NCBI RefSeq assembly: GCF_029543125.1
Contig: NZ_JARQWW010000001.1
Coordinates: 434,001-498,000, forward strand
Reading direction: 5' to 3'
Length of the DNA: 64,000 bases
From: Caulobacter segnis
GTDB taxonomy: Bacteria; Pseudomonadota; Alphaproteobacteria; Caulobacterales; Caulobacteraceae
Part shown: positions 26,627-35,358 of the stretch, one piece after another
How positions within the stretch are numbered: the first letter of the stretch is position 1
How the letters are laid out: every line of letters begins with the position of its first letter
Translations under genes and position numbers: made by a program
The notes under the pieces: model-generated
Told to the model about the DNA's origin: nothing
Databases searched by the model: none
The model's input: only the letters and a program-made list of their open reading frames with translations

Positions 26627-29600
26627 ATGATTCAGATCACGCCACAATTGCGTGCGCGCCTCGGTTGTGGGGCGTCGTCGCGGGCCATCGCCATGGGCGC
26701 GGCGCTCGCCGCCACCCTCGTCTGCGGCCCCGTCATGGCCCAGGAGGCCGCCCCGGCGGAAGACACCGCCGTCGATGAAATCGTCGTCACCGGGTTCCGC
26801 GCGGCTTTGCAGAGCGCCCTCGTGCAGAAGCGCGAATCCAACGTCATGGTCGACGTCATCAACGCCGAGGACATCGCCGACTTCCCCGACGCCAACCTGG
26901 CCGAATCGCTTCAGCGCCTGCCGGGCGTGTCGATCGACCGGGTCAACGGCGAGGGCAACACCATTTCGGTCCGGGGCCTGGGGGGTGATTTCACCCGCGT
27001 TCGCCTGAACGGCCTGGAGACCCTCTCGACCTCCGGCTCCAGCACCGCCGACGGCGCGCTGAGCCGCGACCGGGGCTTCCAGTTCAACACCTTCGCCTCC
27101 GAGCTCTTCAGCTCGCTGCAGGTGCAAAAGACCGCCTCGGCGGAAGTGGACGAAGGCTCGCTGGGCGCTACGGTGGACCTGATCAGCGGCCGCCCGTTCA
27201 ACTACAGCGGCCGGCGCATGGCCTTCACCGCCCAGGACGCCTATTACGAGAACGGCGGCAAGCATAACCCGCGCCTGGCCGGTCTGCTCTCGGATCGCTG
27301 GGACACGCCGCTGGGCCAGTTCGGCGTCCTCGGCTCGGTGGCCTACAACCGCCGCGAACAGGTCATCGACAGCTATACGCGCGGCCTGGGCGGGCCCGAC
27401 TACACCTATCGCGGCTCCACCTACAACAACGCCGCCGCCGCGGCCGCGGGCGACCCGCAAGGCTTCGCCCTGCCCACCAATGTCAACGCCGCCAACGTCA
27501 TTCCGCGCGTCACCAATCCGGAAGCCCTGCAGTATCTGATCGGCTCCAACCCGCGCGCCTATGAGCTGCTCTACGGGCCGAACAACTACCGCGGCTCGCT
27601 GGTGCGCATCCCCACCCTCTCGTCGCTCAACCACCGCGAACTGGAGCAGGAGCGCCTGGGCCTGACGCTTTCCATGCAGTGGAAGCCGACCGAGCGCACC
27701 ACCATCAGCTATGACGGCCTCTACGCCGAGATGGATCAGACCGCCGACAACTACCAGATCGGCGCCATCGGCCTGAACCGCAACAACACCAACGGCAACC
27801 GCACGCCCACCAACTTCAGCTACCAGACCGCCACAACGGCCTCCGCCGCGCAGAACACCTACGCCAACCGCCGCACCGCCTACGCCAACTGCGCCACCCA
27901 GGCGGCGACGTCATTCCGCGACGCCATCGACTGCGGCCAATCGCAGTACGGCAACACGCCGGTGTTCAACTCGACCATTTATGGCGCGGGCGGCCTGCCG
28001 GCCGGAGCCGGCAGCTTCAACCCCAACAATCTCGAGGTCTACGACTACTACAACCAGCCCGGCTCAGTGGGTTATGTGGCCCACCCGCAAGGCCAGGCCA
28101 TGCGTGCACAGTTCCTGGGCCGTCCCGCCACGCGCCTCATCGATGCGGGCCTGACCTCCGCGGGTGACAGCGCCAACTACCTGGTTCTGGGCAATGTCGA
28201 CTTCCGCTCGGCCATCGACCAGGGCTCGTTCACCAACTACTTCGCCCAGAACTCGATCGACATCGAGCACGAGCTCACCGACAACCTGCGGGTCCACGGC
28301 CGCTACGGCCGCTCGCGCTCGATCAACAAGAACCGGGGTCTGCTGGCGGACTTCATCCGCCTGGATTCGGGCAACGGCACGGCCGGCAACGGTTACTTCG
28401 TCTATGACGACCGCCAGGGCGGCGCCATGCCGTCCATGGACTTCGGCTTCGACGTTGCCGATCCGACCAAGTGGGACTTCGTGAAGGGCTACTCGGCGCT
28501 GCGCCACTACTACACGATCGCGCGCAACGACTACGAGGCGATCCAGTTCGACGTCGCCTACGACCTGAACCCCAACTTCACCTTCAAGGCGGGGGGAAGC
28601 CAGCGAGAATTCGGCTTCTACTACACTCGCTATGAACGCCTGATCGGCGACACCATGAACCCCAGCCTGCTCGAAGGCGTGCGCGGCGGCCTGGTGGGCG
28701 CGACCACGGTCGGCCAGATGGGCAAGGTGGTGAAGTTCGGCGAGGGCCTCGACCTGCCGGCCGGCACGCCGCAGAGCTTCTTCGCGCCGAACCTCGACGC
28801 CTTCCGCGAGCGCTTCGGGTTCGACTGCAACTGCATCAACAAGTTCGGCGACTGGCGCCTGTCGGACCTGCGCAACGGCGGCGTCGGCACCTTCGGCGTC
28901 GATGAGAAGGACACCGGCTTCTTCGGCCAGGTGGACTACAATCTCACCTTCCTCGGCCGCACCTTGCGCGGCAATGTCGGGGTGCGTCAGGTCAAGACCG
29001 AGATCGAGGCTCGCGGCCGCACGCCCAGCGGCCGGCCCGTGGTGGAGAACCACGAGTACAACGACACCCTTCCGTCGTTCAACGCCGCCTATGAGCTCAA
29101 CGAAAAGCTGATGCTGCGCGTCGGCGTGGCCAAGGTCATGGCTCGTCCGCAGCTTGTGGCTCTGTCGCCCGGGATCAGCAACCTGACGGTGCCCACGGGC
29201 ATCGGCACGCAGCCGGCGGACTATGACGGCAGCAACGCCGCCATCACCGTGGGAAATGTGCGCCTGAAGCCGTTCCGCGCCACGAACTATGACGCCAGCG
29301 TCGAGTGGTACTTCGACACCGGCGCGGTGCTGTCGGCGGCGGTCTTCCGCAAGGAGATCAACAGCTTCCCGCAGATCGTCATCCGCGAAGGACCGCTCAG
29401 CTCGATCTTCGACGCCGAAGGCATCGCCAGCATCCGCGCCACCTACGACGGCCTGACGGACGATCAGTCGGCCAGCCGCCGGGCCTATCTGGATCAGGAC
29501 CGCACCTTCCAGATCCGCCAGTACAACGACGCGCCGGGGGGCTACCTTCAGGGCTTCGAGCTGAACTATCAGCAGAACCTGACCTTCCTGCCGGAGACCT

Positions 29601-30079
29601 TCGGGTTCCTGCCGCAGTGGACCGAGAACTTCGGGGTCCAGGCCAACTACACCTATATCGACAGCGAGCTGGAGTTCATCCTCGACCCGGTCGCCAACAT
29701 CACCGGCAAGGCGCCGTTCCTGGGCGCCTCGCCCAAGTCGGTGAACGCCACGGTGTTCTACGAGACCGACAAGTTCAGCGGCCGCTTCTCGGCGGCTTAC
29801 CGGTCGCCCTACAAGACCACCTATCCGCTGGCCTCGGGCGGCTGCAATCCGGGCGTCTGCGATGCGCCGCTGATCAACGACTTCGTGTCGAGCAGGAAGA
29901 CCTTCAACCTCGACGCCTCGTTCTCATATCAGTGGAACGACCACGTCACCTTCACGGCCGAGGCGCTCAACCTCACCGACCAGAAGGACCAGCGCTATGG
30001 CTACGAGAACGACCCGCTCGTCTCGCAGTACGCCAGCACCGGGCGCCAGTTCTTCGTGGGCGCGCGCATCGTCTACTGA
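26627..30079 (+). CDS. TonB-dependent outer-membrane receptor (pectin locus)
   Basis: 1150 aa. The signal peptide ends at VMA-QEA (about residue 38), followed by the TonB box DEIVVTGF. The plug has DANLAESLQRLPGVSI and the ISVRGLGGDF motif, and the very long barrel ends in ARIVY with the required aromatic residue. It differs from the receptor at 5413-8502 in length and sequence, so it is not a recent duplicate. It probably imports pectin oligogalacturonides generated by the divergent PL1/CE8 enzymes. The ATG was chosen because it gives the signal peptide; the preceding open frame does not. Confidence 0.93.
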   Translation: MIQITPQLRARLGCGASSRAIAMGAALAATLVCGPVMAQEAAPAEDTAVDEIVVTGFRAALQSALVQKRESNVMVDVINAEDIADFPDANLAESLQRLPGVSIDRVNGEGNTISVRGLGGDFTRVRLNGLETLSTSGSSTADGALSRDRGFQFNTFASELFSSLQVQKTASAEVDEGSLGATVDLISGRPFNYSGRRMAFTAQDAYYENGGKHNPRLAGLLSDRWDTPLGQFGVLGSVAYNRREQVIDSYTRGLGGPDYTYRGSTYNNAAAAAAGDPQGFALPTNVNAANVIPRVTNPEALQYLIGSNPRAYELLYGPNNYRGSLVRIPTLSSLNHRELEQERLGLTLSMQWKPTERTTISYDGLYAEMDQTADNYQIGAIGLNRNNTNGNRTPTNFSYQTATTASAAQNTYANRRTAYANCATQAATSFRDAIDCGQSQYGNTPVFNSTIYGAGGLPAGAGSFNPNNLEVYDYYNQPGSVGYVAHPQGQAMRAQFLGRPATRLIDAGLTSAGDSANYLVLGNVDFRSAIDQGSFTNYFAQNSIDIEHELTDNLRVHGRYGRSRSINKNRGLLADFIRLDSGNGTAGNGYFVYDDRQGGAMPSMDFGFDVADPTKWDFVKGYSALRHYYTIARNDYEAIQFDVAYDLNPNFTFKAGGSQREFGFYYTRYERLIGDTMNPSLLEGVRGGLVGATTVGQMGKVVKFGEGLDLPAGTPQSFFAPNLDAFRERFGFDCNCINKFGDWRLSDLRNGGVGTFGVDEKDTGFFGQVDYNLTFLGRTLRGNVGVRQVKTEIEARGRTPSGRPVVENHEYNDTLPSFNAAYELNEKLMLRVGVAKVMARPQLVALSPGISNLTVPTGIGTQPADYDGSNAAITVGNVRLKPFRATNYDASVEWYFDTGAVLSAAVFRKEINSFPQIVIREGPLSSIFDAEGIASIRATYDGLTDDQSASRRAYLDQDRTFQIRQYNDAPGGYLQGFELNYQQNLTFLPETFGFLPQWTENFGVQANYTYIDSELEFILDPVANITGKAPFLGASPKSVNATVFYETDKFSGRFSAAYRSPYKTTYPLASGGCNPGVCDAPLINDFVSSRKTFNLDASFSYQWNDHVTFTAEALNLTDQKDQRYGYENDPLVSQYASTGRQFFVGARIVY

Positions 30080-30118
30080 TCTCGAAGACCCCTTGGATCC
30101 CCTCCAAGGAAACTTCCG

Positions 30119-30148
30119 GGCGCCGGTTCATCCGGCGCCTTTTCTTTT
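30119..30148 (+). terminator. Intrinsic terminator after the pectin TonB receptor
   Basis: GGCGCCGG (30119-30126), loop TTCAT, CCGGCGCC (30132-30139) forms a perfect 8-bp stem followed by TTTTCTTTT. It isolates the receptor from the toxin-antitoxin genes downstream. Confidence 0.88.
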
Positions 30149-30171
30149 CCGGCGGAACTCGGGGCAAAGTA

Positions 30172-30222
30172 GACAACTTTGTCAATCGTAACGCGTCACT
30201 TGACAACGGGGACTTGAAGTCC
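30172..30222. promoter_or_regulatory. Inverted repeats in the higBA promoter
   Basis: GACAACTTTGTC (30172-30183) and GGACTTGAAGTCC (30210-30222, a 6-1-6 perfect inverted repeat) lie just upstream of the higB ATG. HigA proteins autoregulate through palindromes at this position, so these are candidate operators. Confidence 0.5.
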
Positions 30223-30233
30223 AAACTAGAACA

Positions 30234-30524
30234 ATGGAGATCGAGAGCATCCGCCACAAAGGGCTGAAGCGTTTCTTCGAGACCGGCAATGCGAAGGGCC
30301 TGGTAGGCGATGTCAGCCGATTGCGCAGGATGCTGGCCTTCATCGACGCGGCCGAGGCTCTTGGAGAGTTGGTTACGCCTCCGAATTTCGGGCTGCATCA
30401 GCTTACCGGTGATCGCTCAGGCTTTTGGTCGATGACCGTGACGAAGAATTGGCGCCTGACGTTCTGTATCAATGATGACGGCGCGCTCATCGATCTGGAC
30501 CTGGAGGATTATCATGGCTCTTAA
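30234..30524 (+). CDS. higB: HigB-family toxin (RelE superfamily mRNA interferase)
   Basis: 96 aa, typical HigB length (about 92-95). It begins with RHKGLKRFFETG, contains LHQLTGDRSGFWSMTVTKNWRLTF near residues 63-82 and ends in DLDLEDYHG, matching the RelE/HigB fold with the basic and aromatic residues that hold mRNA at the ribosome. The toxin gene comes first and overlaps the antitoxin by 11 bases, the usual higBA order. The pair appears intact. Confidence 0.92.
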   Translation: MEIESIRHKGLKRFFETGNAKGLVGDVSRLRRMLAFIDAAEALGELVTPPNFGLHQLTGDRSGFWSMTVTKNWRLTFCINDDGALIDLDLEDYHGS

Positions 30525-30816
30525 GATGCATCCGTCCCTGGCCGTTCATGTAGGTGACTGGCTCAACGCCGAGATCGTGTCACCCGCGGGTGTGAGCGTG
30601 ACCGCTCTTGCCGAGCACTTCAGCGTCTCAAGGCAGGCGCTCAGCAACCTGCTCAACGGTCACGCCAAGCTGTCGGCGGATATGGCGATCCGCTTTGAGA
30701 AGGCCTTCGGCGTCAAGGCCGACACGTTGCTGCGCATGCAGACGGCATATGAGTTGGCTGAGGCGCGTGCGCATGAAAGCTCCATCAAGGTGAAGCCATT
30801 CGCCAAAGCCGCCTGA
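30514..30816 (+). CDS. higA: HigA-family antitoxin (XRE helix-turn-helix)
   Basis: 100 aa. The HTH (about residues 25-75) has VTALAEHFSVSRQALSNLLNG, followed by the DMAIRFEKAFG helix and ADTLLRMQTAYEL, all characteristic of HigA. It neutralises HigB and represses the operon. The start ATG lies within the last codons of higB. The C-terminal basic tail ends in KPFAKAA. Confidence 0.93.
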   Translation: MALKMHPSLAVHVGDWLNAEIVSPAGVSVTALAEHFSVSRQALSNLLNGHAKLSADMAIRFEKAFGVKADTLLRMQTAYELAEARAHESSIKVKPFAKAA

Positions 30817-30942
30817 CTACAGGCGTCCTTCCAGCAGAGCGTTTGCGCACTACGACGGTAGGACGCGGCCGGCATCATTGCAGATGACGCAGACAAGGCG
30901 GTCATCGGCCGGGGGCAGCGATCTTGCCAAGCGGCACGATCC

Positions 30943-31367
30943 TCAGCCTGGCGAGTAGAGCTCGAAGGGGTTGAGAACCGCCGAGCCGAGCGTTTCGACA
31001 TCCTTCGTACTGCGTGTAACGAGCGTCAGACGGTGAACCAGTGCGGTGGCGGCCAGCATGCTGTCGATCTTGGGACAGATCGAATTGCGCTCAGCCTGCC
31101 CCACTGTTCAGCAACGGCGGTGTCGACACTGAGGATGCGTCCTTGAAACGCCACATGAACATCATTCAGCCAAGCTTCCAGCATTCGTGCCTTGAGTTCA
31201 TCCCGACGACGAACCTGCTCGACCCCCTTGCGGATTTCTCCCAAGACAAGCGCGCTTAGGAAGATATCGTCCGCATCGATCGATGCGTACCAGCGGGCTA
31301 GATTGCGATCACAAGCCTCGCCCTTCCGCAGTTCGGAAATGATGTTCGTATCGATGAGAAAACTCAT
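30943..31367 (-). pseudogene. VapC-like PIN-domain toxin, frameshifted
   Basis: The N terminus MSFLIDTNIISELRKG contains the first PIN aspartate, and the frame continues well to about residue 100 (WGRLSAIRS). There one base appears to be missing in a CCC run near 31072. In the next frame translation resumes correctly as KIDSMLAATALVHRL and ends TLVTRSTKDVETLGSAVL, the expected PIN C-terminus, stopping with TGA at 30943. The intact frame would encode about 141 aa, normal for VapC. As read, the product is truncated and lacks its last metal-binding acidic residues. A sequencing or assembly error in the homopolymer cannot be excluded. The antitoxin upstream is intact. Confidence 0.75.
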
Positions 31368-31648
31368 AGATCGACTTCGCGGCCGACGTCGCGGTCGCGA
31401 TCAAGCTCAATCCCGTCAAGCGGTGCTGACGCGAGCAAGGCTTTCAGGTCCGTTTGCGCGCCGCGCTGGAAGCGATCGCGCAGGAGGCGCCCTGTCTCAT
31501 GCTGGAGCACCGGATCAGACAGAGCAGACGCCACACTACGCAGCAGGCTTGCGTCTTGCTTATCGACGCTAACCTCCAACCGAACAAATCCACGACGCGC
31601 GAGCTTTGCTCGACGCTTCCCAAGAGCGGACTGAGCAGTTTTAGTCAT
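31364..31648 (-). CDS. Antitoxin of the PIN toxin (VapB-like)
   Basis: 94 aa from the ATG at 31648. The basic N-terminal half (GKRRAKLARRGFVRLEVSVDKQD) resembles a short DNA-binding antitoxin, and the acidic C terminus (ELDRDRDVGREVDL) suits toxin wrapping. The stop overlaps the toxin ATG (ATGA), which is how the pair is recognised. A longer open frame reaches 31747 but would cover the operator repeats. I do not recognise a precise antitoxin family. Confidence 0.72.
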   Translation of the reverse strand: MTKTAQSALGKRRAKLARRGFVRLEVSVDKQDASLLRSVASALSDPVLQHETGRLLRDRFQRGAQTDLKALLASAPLDGIELDRDRDVGREVDL

Positions 31649-31661
31649 GGCAAACTTTCCA

Positions 31662-31683
31662 TTTCCGGAAATTTTTCCGGAAG
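31662..31683. promoter_or_regulatory. Tandem TTTCCGGAAA palindromes upstream of the antitoxin
   Basis: TTTCCGGAAA (31662-31671) is a perfect 10-base palindrome, repeated as TTTTCCGGAAG (31673-31683) with centres 12 bases apart. They sit 14-35 bases upstream of the minus-strand antitoxin start, as expected for autoregulation by the antitoxin or complex. Confidence 0.6.
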
Positions 31684-31891
31684 TATCTGACAAGGCAAGC
31701 TTCTCCAGGGTGAAGCCCTTCGGCGCGGCGCTCGCCTGACCGAACACGACACCGTCGCCCGCCCGGGCCGCAGACGCGTCTATGCTGCGAGCGCCTGCTC
31801 GCGGACCTTCCGATCTGGGTTTCAGCGCTCAGATGAGCACGCCGAACAGCCATCGAGGGGAACGGCGCTTTAGCGCGCCGAACCGGACGCG

Positions 31892-32533
31892 CTAGTAGGC
31901 GGTCTTCTGGAAGAGGACGACGAGGGCGGTCTTGATGAGGATCTTGAAGTCCAGGCCGATGGACCACTTCTCGATATAGGATACGTCCATGCGCACGCGC
32001 TCGTTCATGAGGCTGTCGCAGGACTCGCCGCGAAGGCCGGCCACCTGGGCAAGACCCGTAAGGCCCGGGCGGACCATGTAGCGGGCGTCGTAGTCGGCCA
32101 CCTGGGCGCGGCACAGGATGTCGTGGTCCACCGCGTGGGGGCGCGGGCCGATCAGGCTCATCTCGCCTTTCAGCACATTGATCAGCTGCGGCAGCTCGTC
32201 GATGGAGGAGCGGCGCAGGAAGCGGCCGATGGGGGTGATGCGGTCATCGTCGCGGGTGGCCTGGCGGAACGAGCCGGCCTCAGCCACGCGCATGGAGCGG
32301 AACTTCAGAATCAGGAAGGTCTTGCCGTTCAGGCCCGTGCGGCGCTGACGAAAGAGGATCGGGCCCTTGGAGGACAGGGCCACCAGGATCGCCGCGGGCA
32401 CGGTGAGCGGCAGGGTGAAGATCAGCATGCCCAGCGCCACCACGATATCCATGGCCCGCTTCAGCACGCTCGTCACCGCAGCCGGCGCGCGCTCGGCGGC
32501 CAGCAGTTCGTCCGCTGTCTCGATATTGAACAT
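31892..32533 (-). CDS. Polyprenyl-phosphate sugar-1-phosphate transferase (WbaP/PssY type, short form)
   Basis: 213 aa. One hydrophobic segment near residues 28-50 (VVALGMLIFTLPLTVPAAILVAL) is followed by the bacterial sugar transferase domain: GPILFRQRRTGLNGK, FLILKFRSM, SIDELPQLINVLKGEMSLIGPRPHAV (the DE and PRP catalytic region) and RPGLTGLAQVAGLRG. This class transfers a sugar 1-phosphate to undecaprenyl phosphate to start exopolysaccharide or capsule repeats. It is the single-membrane-helix form without the large N-terminal domains of PssZ or HfsE. No glycosyltransferase cluster surrounds it; the acyltransferase upstream is the only related gene. Confidence 0.9.
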   Translation of the reverse strand: MFNIETADELLAAERAPAAVTSVLKRAMDIVVALGMLIFTLPLTVPAAILVALSSKGPILFRQRRTGLNGKTFLILKFRSMRVAEAGSFRQATRDDDRITPIGRFLRRSSIDELPQLINVLKGEMSLIGPRPHAVDHDILCRAQVADYDARYMVRPGLTGLAQVAGLRGESCDSLMNERVRMDVSYIEKWSIGLDFKILIKTALVVLFQKTAY

Positions 32534-32781
32534 CCCAGCACCCCATGCCCACAACCACGGGGGAGCGTGGCAAGGACGGGGCCAAACTAGAAACGTAGTT
32601 ATCAAATGGCAAAGAGATTCGGCGAACAGCGGGATTAAGCTTACTCAAACGCTGCGCGAAGGGGCGCCGTTTGACTATTCGGCGACAAATCCGAGCGATC
32701 CGAGACACTTATGTCGCCTGTCCGACAATATTCGGCCCGCGCCTCGCTCAGTCCATCTCAGGCGGATTTCGGATAACTTTG

Positions 32782-34785
32782 TTATCCGTCATGCAGCATT
32801 GACCGCGCCTCTCGTGCAACTGAAAGCTGCGCCAGTTTGGGACTCAGCAGGCGTTGGCCGCCCTCCACCGTGAAGTGGTTGTGGTCGCGCAGAAGCACCG
32901 CCCCGCCCAGGATCGTCGCGCACCGCGCGCCGTCGCAAAGATCGTCCCAGAGCGGCGCCCAGCGCACCCCAGGGGTGCGCGCGGCGATGCGAGCGAGGAT
33001 GGCGTCGGCGTCCCGCGCCTCCTTCGCATTGATCGCCGTCCCGACGCGGCAGGCCTTCTCGTCCCGGCCGGCCTGGCGAGCGCGCGACAGGCACTGGGCC
33101 GGCCAGAAATCGAAGGCCGGGGTCGAGCCGAGGACCACGATCTCCACATCGGGGCCGAGAGCCTCGCGCATCCGCGTGAGACTGTACGTGGCGGCGCGCT
33201 CGAAGCCGCGCCCCCCGTCGGCCTCGGCGCCCTTGCGCATGATCCACCAGCCGGCGAGGACGACGGTCTTCAAGTCGGGATTAGCGGCGGCCTGGGTGAG
33301 CACGGCTTCGTTGAAGGCCGCGCAGTCGGCGGTCATCACCCCGACATTGGCGGCGACGCGGCCGTCGGTGAGGACGGGTCGGCAGGAACTCTTGCTGGCC
33401 TGGCGGGCCGGCACGCCGAGGCGATCGGCGAAGGCGTAAACGGCCGGGGCGAAATGGTCGGCGTGGCTGTCGCCCCACAGCAGGATGGCGGCATGCTCGC
33501 CCCCGGGGGTGCAGGCCTTCGCGGGGGCGGGAGCGCCGCTGGCGCTGTCCACGTGACACCTGGCGCGCCGGGGGTTGATGCTGCGGCCCGCGGCCTCGGC
33601 GACCGCCACGCCGGGCGCGGCGCGTTGCCTGAAACCGTCGCTCAGAGCCGCCGAGGCCCCTGCCCCGGCAAGCACGGCCAAGCCGGCCGCCGCGCCGCCG
33701 AGCACTTTCAGGTCGGGGCGCGGCAGGCGCACGTGGGTGCGGAAAGGACGCTCCACGTACCGCCAGGAGAGCCAGGCCAGCAAAAAGGCGAGGGTGACGG
33801 CGGCAGCGGCCTCCGCCGGCTCGAAGTCACGGTTGAGCGCGACCCGACCCAGCACCAGCACCGGCCAGTGCCAGAGATAGAGCGAGTAGGAGATCAGCCC
33901 CACACCGACCATCGCCTTGCTTGACAGGAGGCGCGTGACGGGGCCCGCGTCACGGCCCACATGCAGCAGCAAGGCGGCGCCCAGACAGGGCGGGATCGCC
34001 CCGAAGCCGGGGAAGGGCGTCGTCGCCTCATAGGCAAGCATGGGCCACACGATCAGTCCCAGACCCGCCGCCGCCAGGACGGCGCGCAGACGCGCCGGGC
34101 GGACCCTCGGCGCCATGCCCATGGCCAGCCCTGCCCCGAGCAGGAGCTCCCAGGCGCGGTAAGGCGCCAGATAGAAGGCCGCCTCGCCATTGCGCCCCAC
34201 CATCCACACGCTCGCGGCCAGGGACAGTGCGCCGAGCCCCAGGACGGCGGCGAACATCCGCCGCCGGGTGGCGTGGCGCACCAGCAGGGCCAAAAGGATC
34301 GGCCAGACGATGTAGAATTGCTCCTCCACCGACAGCGACCAGGTATGCAGCAGCGGCATGTCTTCCGCCGCCCGGCCGAAATAGCCGCCTTCGTTGAAGA
34401 AGAAGATGTTGGAGGCGAAGATCGCCACCCAGACCGCGCTCTTGCCCAAGGCTTCGAGCTCTCCGGGCGGCAGCAGGACCAGGGCGGTCAGGAAGGTGGC
34501 CGCCAGACAGGCGAACAGGGCGGGCAGGATGCGGCGGGCCCGGCGTTCATAGAAGCCGGCGAGGCTGTAGCGCCCTTTGTCGAGATCCGAGCGAAGGATG
34601 CTGGTGATCAGGAAGCCCGAGATGACGAAGAAGACGTCGACACCCACATAACCGCCGGACAAGGTCTCGAAGCCGGCGTGAAAGAGCACCACCGGAATGA
34701 CCGCGACCGCCCGCAGGCCGTCGATATCGGGCCTGTAGCCGCCCGGCGCGGCGGCCGCGGGAGGGGCTTGGGCGTCATCGTGCAT
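32782..34785 (-). CDS. Acyltransferase 3 with SGNH domain (OafA/OatA type)
   Basis: 667 aa. Residues about 15-370 form a multi-pass acyltransferase-3 domain beginning YRPDIDGLRAVAVIPVVLFHAG (His is catalytic) with GGYVGVDVFFVISGFLIT. Residues about 440-660 form an SGNH hydrolase-like domain with the GDSH motif (ILLWGDSHADHFAP) and a C-terminal DHNHFT supplying the Asp-His pair. It should O-acetylate a surface polysaccharide. The ATG at 34785 was chosen over one at 34836 because the conserved domain starts soon after it. Confidence 0.9.
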   Translation of the reverse strand: MHDDAQAPPAAAAPGGYRPDIDGLRAVAVIPVVLFHAGFETLSGGYVGVDVFFVISGFLITSILRSDLDKGRYSLAGFYERRARRILPALFACLAATFLTALVLLPPGELEALGKSAVWVAIFASNIFFFNEGGYFGRAAEDMPLLHTWSLSVEEQFYIVWPILLALLVRHATRRRMFAAVLGLGALSLAASVWMVGRNGEAAFYLAPYRAWELLLGAGLAMGMAPRVRPARLRAVLAAAGLGLIVWPMLAYEATTPFPGFGAIPPCLGAALLLHVGRDAGPVTRLLSSKAMVGVGLISYSLYLWHWPVLVLGRVALNRDFEPAEAAAAVTLAFLLAWLSWRYVERPFRTHVRLPRPDLKVLGGAAAGLAVLAGAGASAALSDGFRQRAAPGVAVAEAAGRSINPRRARCHVDSASGAPAPAKACTPGGEHAAILLWGDSHADHFAPAVYAFADRLGVPARQASKSSCRPVLTDGRVAANVGVMTADCAAFNEAVLTQAAANPDLKTVVLAGWWIMRKGAEADGGRGFERAATYSLTRMREALGPDVEIVVLGSTPAFDFWPAQCLSRARQAGRDEKACRVGTAINAKEARDADAILARIAARTPGVRWAPLWDDLCDGARCATILGGAVLLRDHNHFTVEGGQRLLSPKLAQLSVAREARSMLHDG

Positions 34786-34938
34786 CCGGCGCCTCGTCAG
34801 TAACTTGCTGCGGTGCAAACTAACCCTGCCGCCCATGGCGAAAAAGCGGCGAAGCCGGGGCGATGTCAGGATTTGCCGTCGCCATGTCCGGTTCCTTGGC
34901 GCCGAACATCTTGGCCTGCCGCGAAAAACCCTTGCGCT

Positions 34939-34979
34939 AAGCTTAAGCTTATCGGCCGGCGTTCTTCATTGCTTAAGCA
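34939..34979. repeat. AAGCTTAAGCTT and TGCTTAAGCA palindromes
   Basis: A perfect 12-base palindrome at 34939-34950 and a 10-base palindrome at 34970-34979 share the GCTTAAGC core. They lie in the otherwise empty 260-base gap between the acyltransferase and the small membrane protein gene. A regulatory role is possible but untested. Confidence 0.4.
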
Positions 34980-35045
34980 TGTCCGCCGACGGTTTGTTTA
35001 GGCCCGCGATCTAAAAGACGGGCTGTTCCAGAAGGGAGCCGTCCG

Positions 35046-35294
35046 GTGAAGCATAAGCGCAAGGTTGATCAGGGCATCGACGACGTCGTCGATCCGGCCG
35101 CCCCTCGTCTGCATTTGGCGACGGGCCTGGAGGCCAGCGCCCAAAGCCCTGCCCGTCAGATGCAGTCCGACCTGGACCGCGCCTTCTCCGAGGAGGCCAA
35201 ATGGCCCCCGCGCGTGACGCTCAGCTTCATCGTCGCCACCTGCGGCGCATTTTGGGCGATCGTGTTCCTGGCCCTCAAGGTGCTGCTGGGCTGA
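35046..35294 (+). CDS. Small protein with one C-terminal membrane helix
   Basis: 82 aa starting with GTG after GGGAG. The first 55 residues are charged and the last 25 form a hydrophobic helix (LSFIVATCGAFWAIVFLALKVLL). Topology would be cytoplasmic with a C-terminal anchor. No family was recognised. It precedes the DNA ligase by 64 bases and may share its transcript. Confidence 0.55.
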   Translation: MKHKRKVDQGIDDVVDPAAPRLHLATGLEASAQSPARQMQSDLDRAFSEEAKWPPRVTLSFIVATCGAFWAIVFLALKVLLG

Positions 35295-35358
35295 TCCCGC
35301 CGGCGGCGCCAGAGCGGGCCGACCAGGAACTGTCGGGTCGCGGCGGACTTGAGACGGG

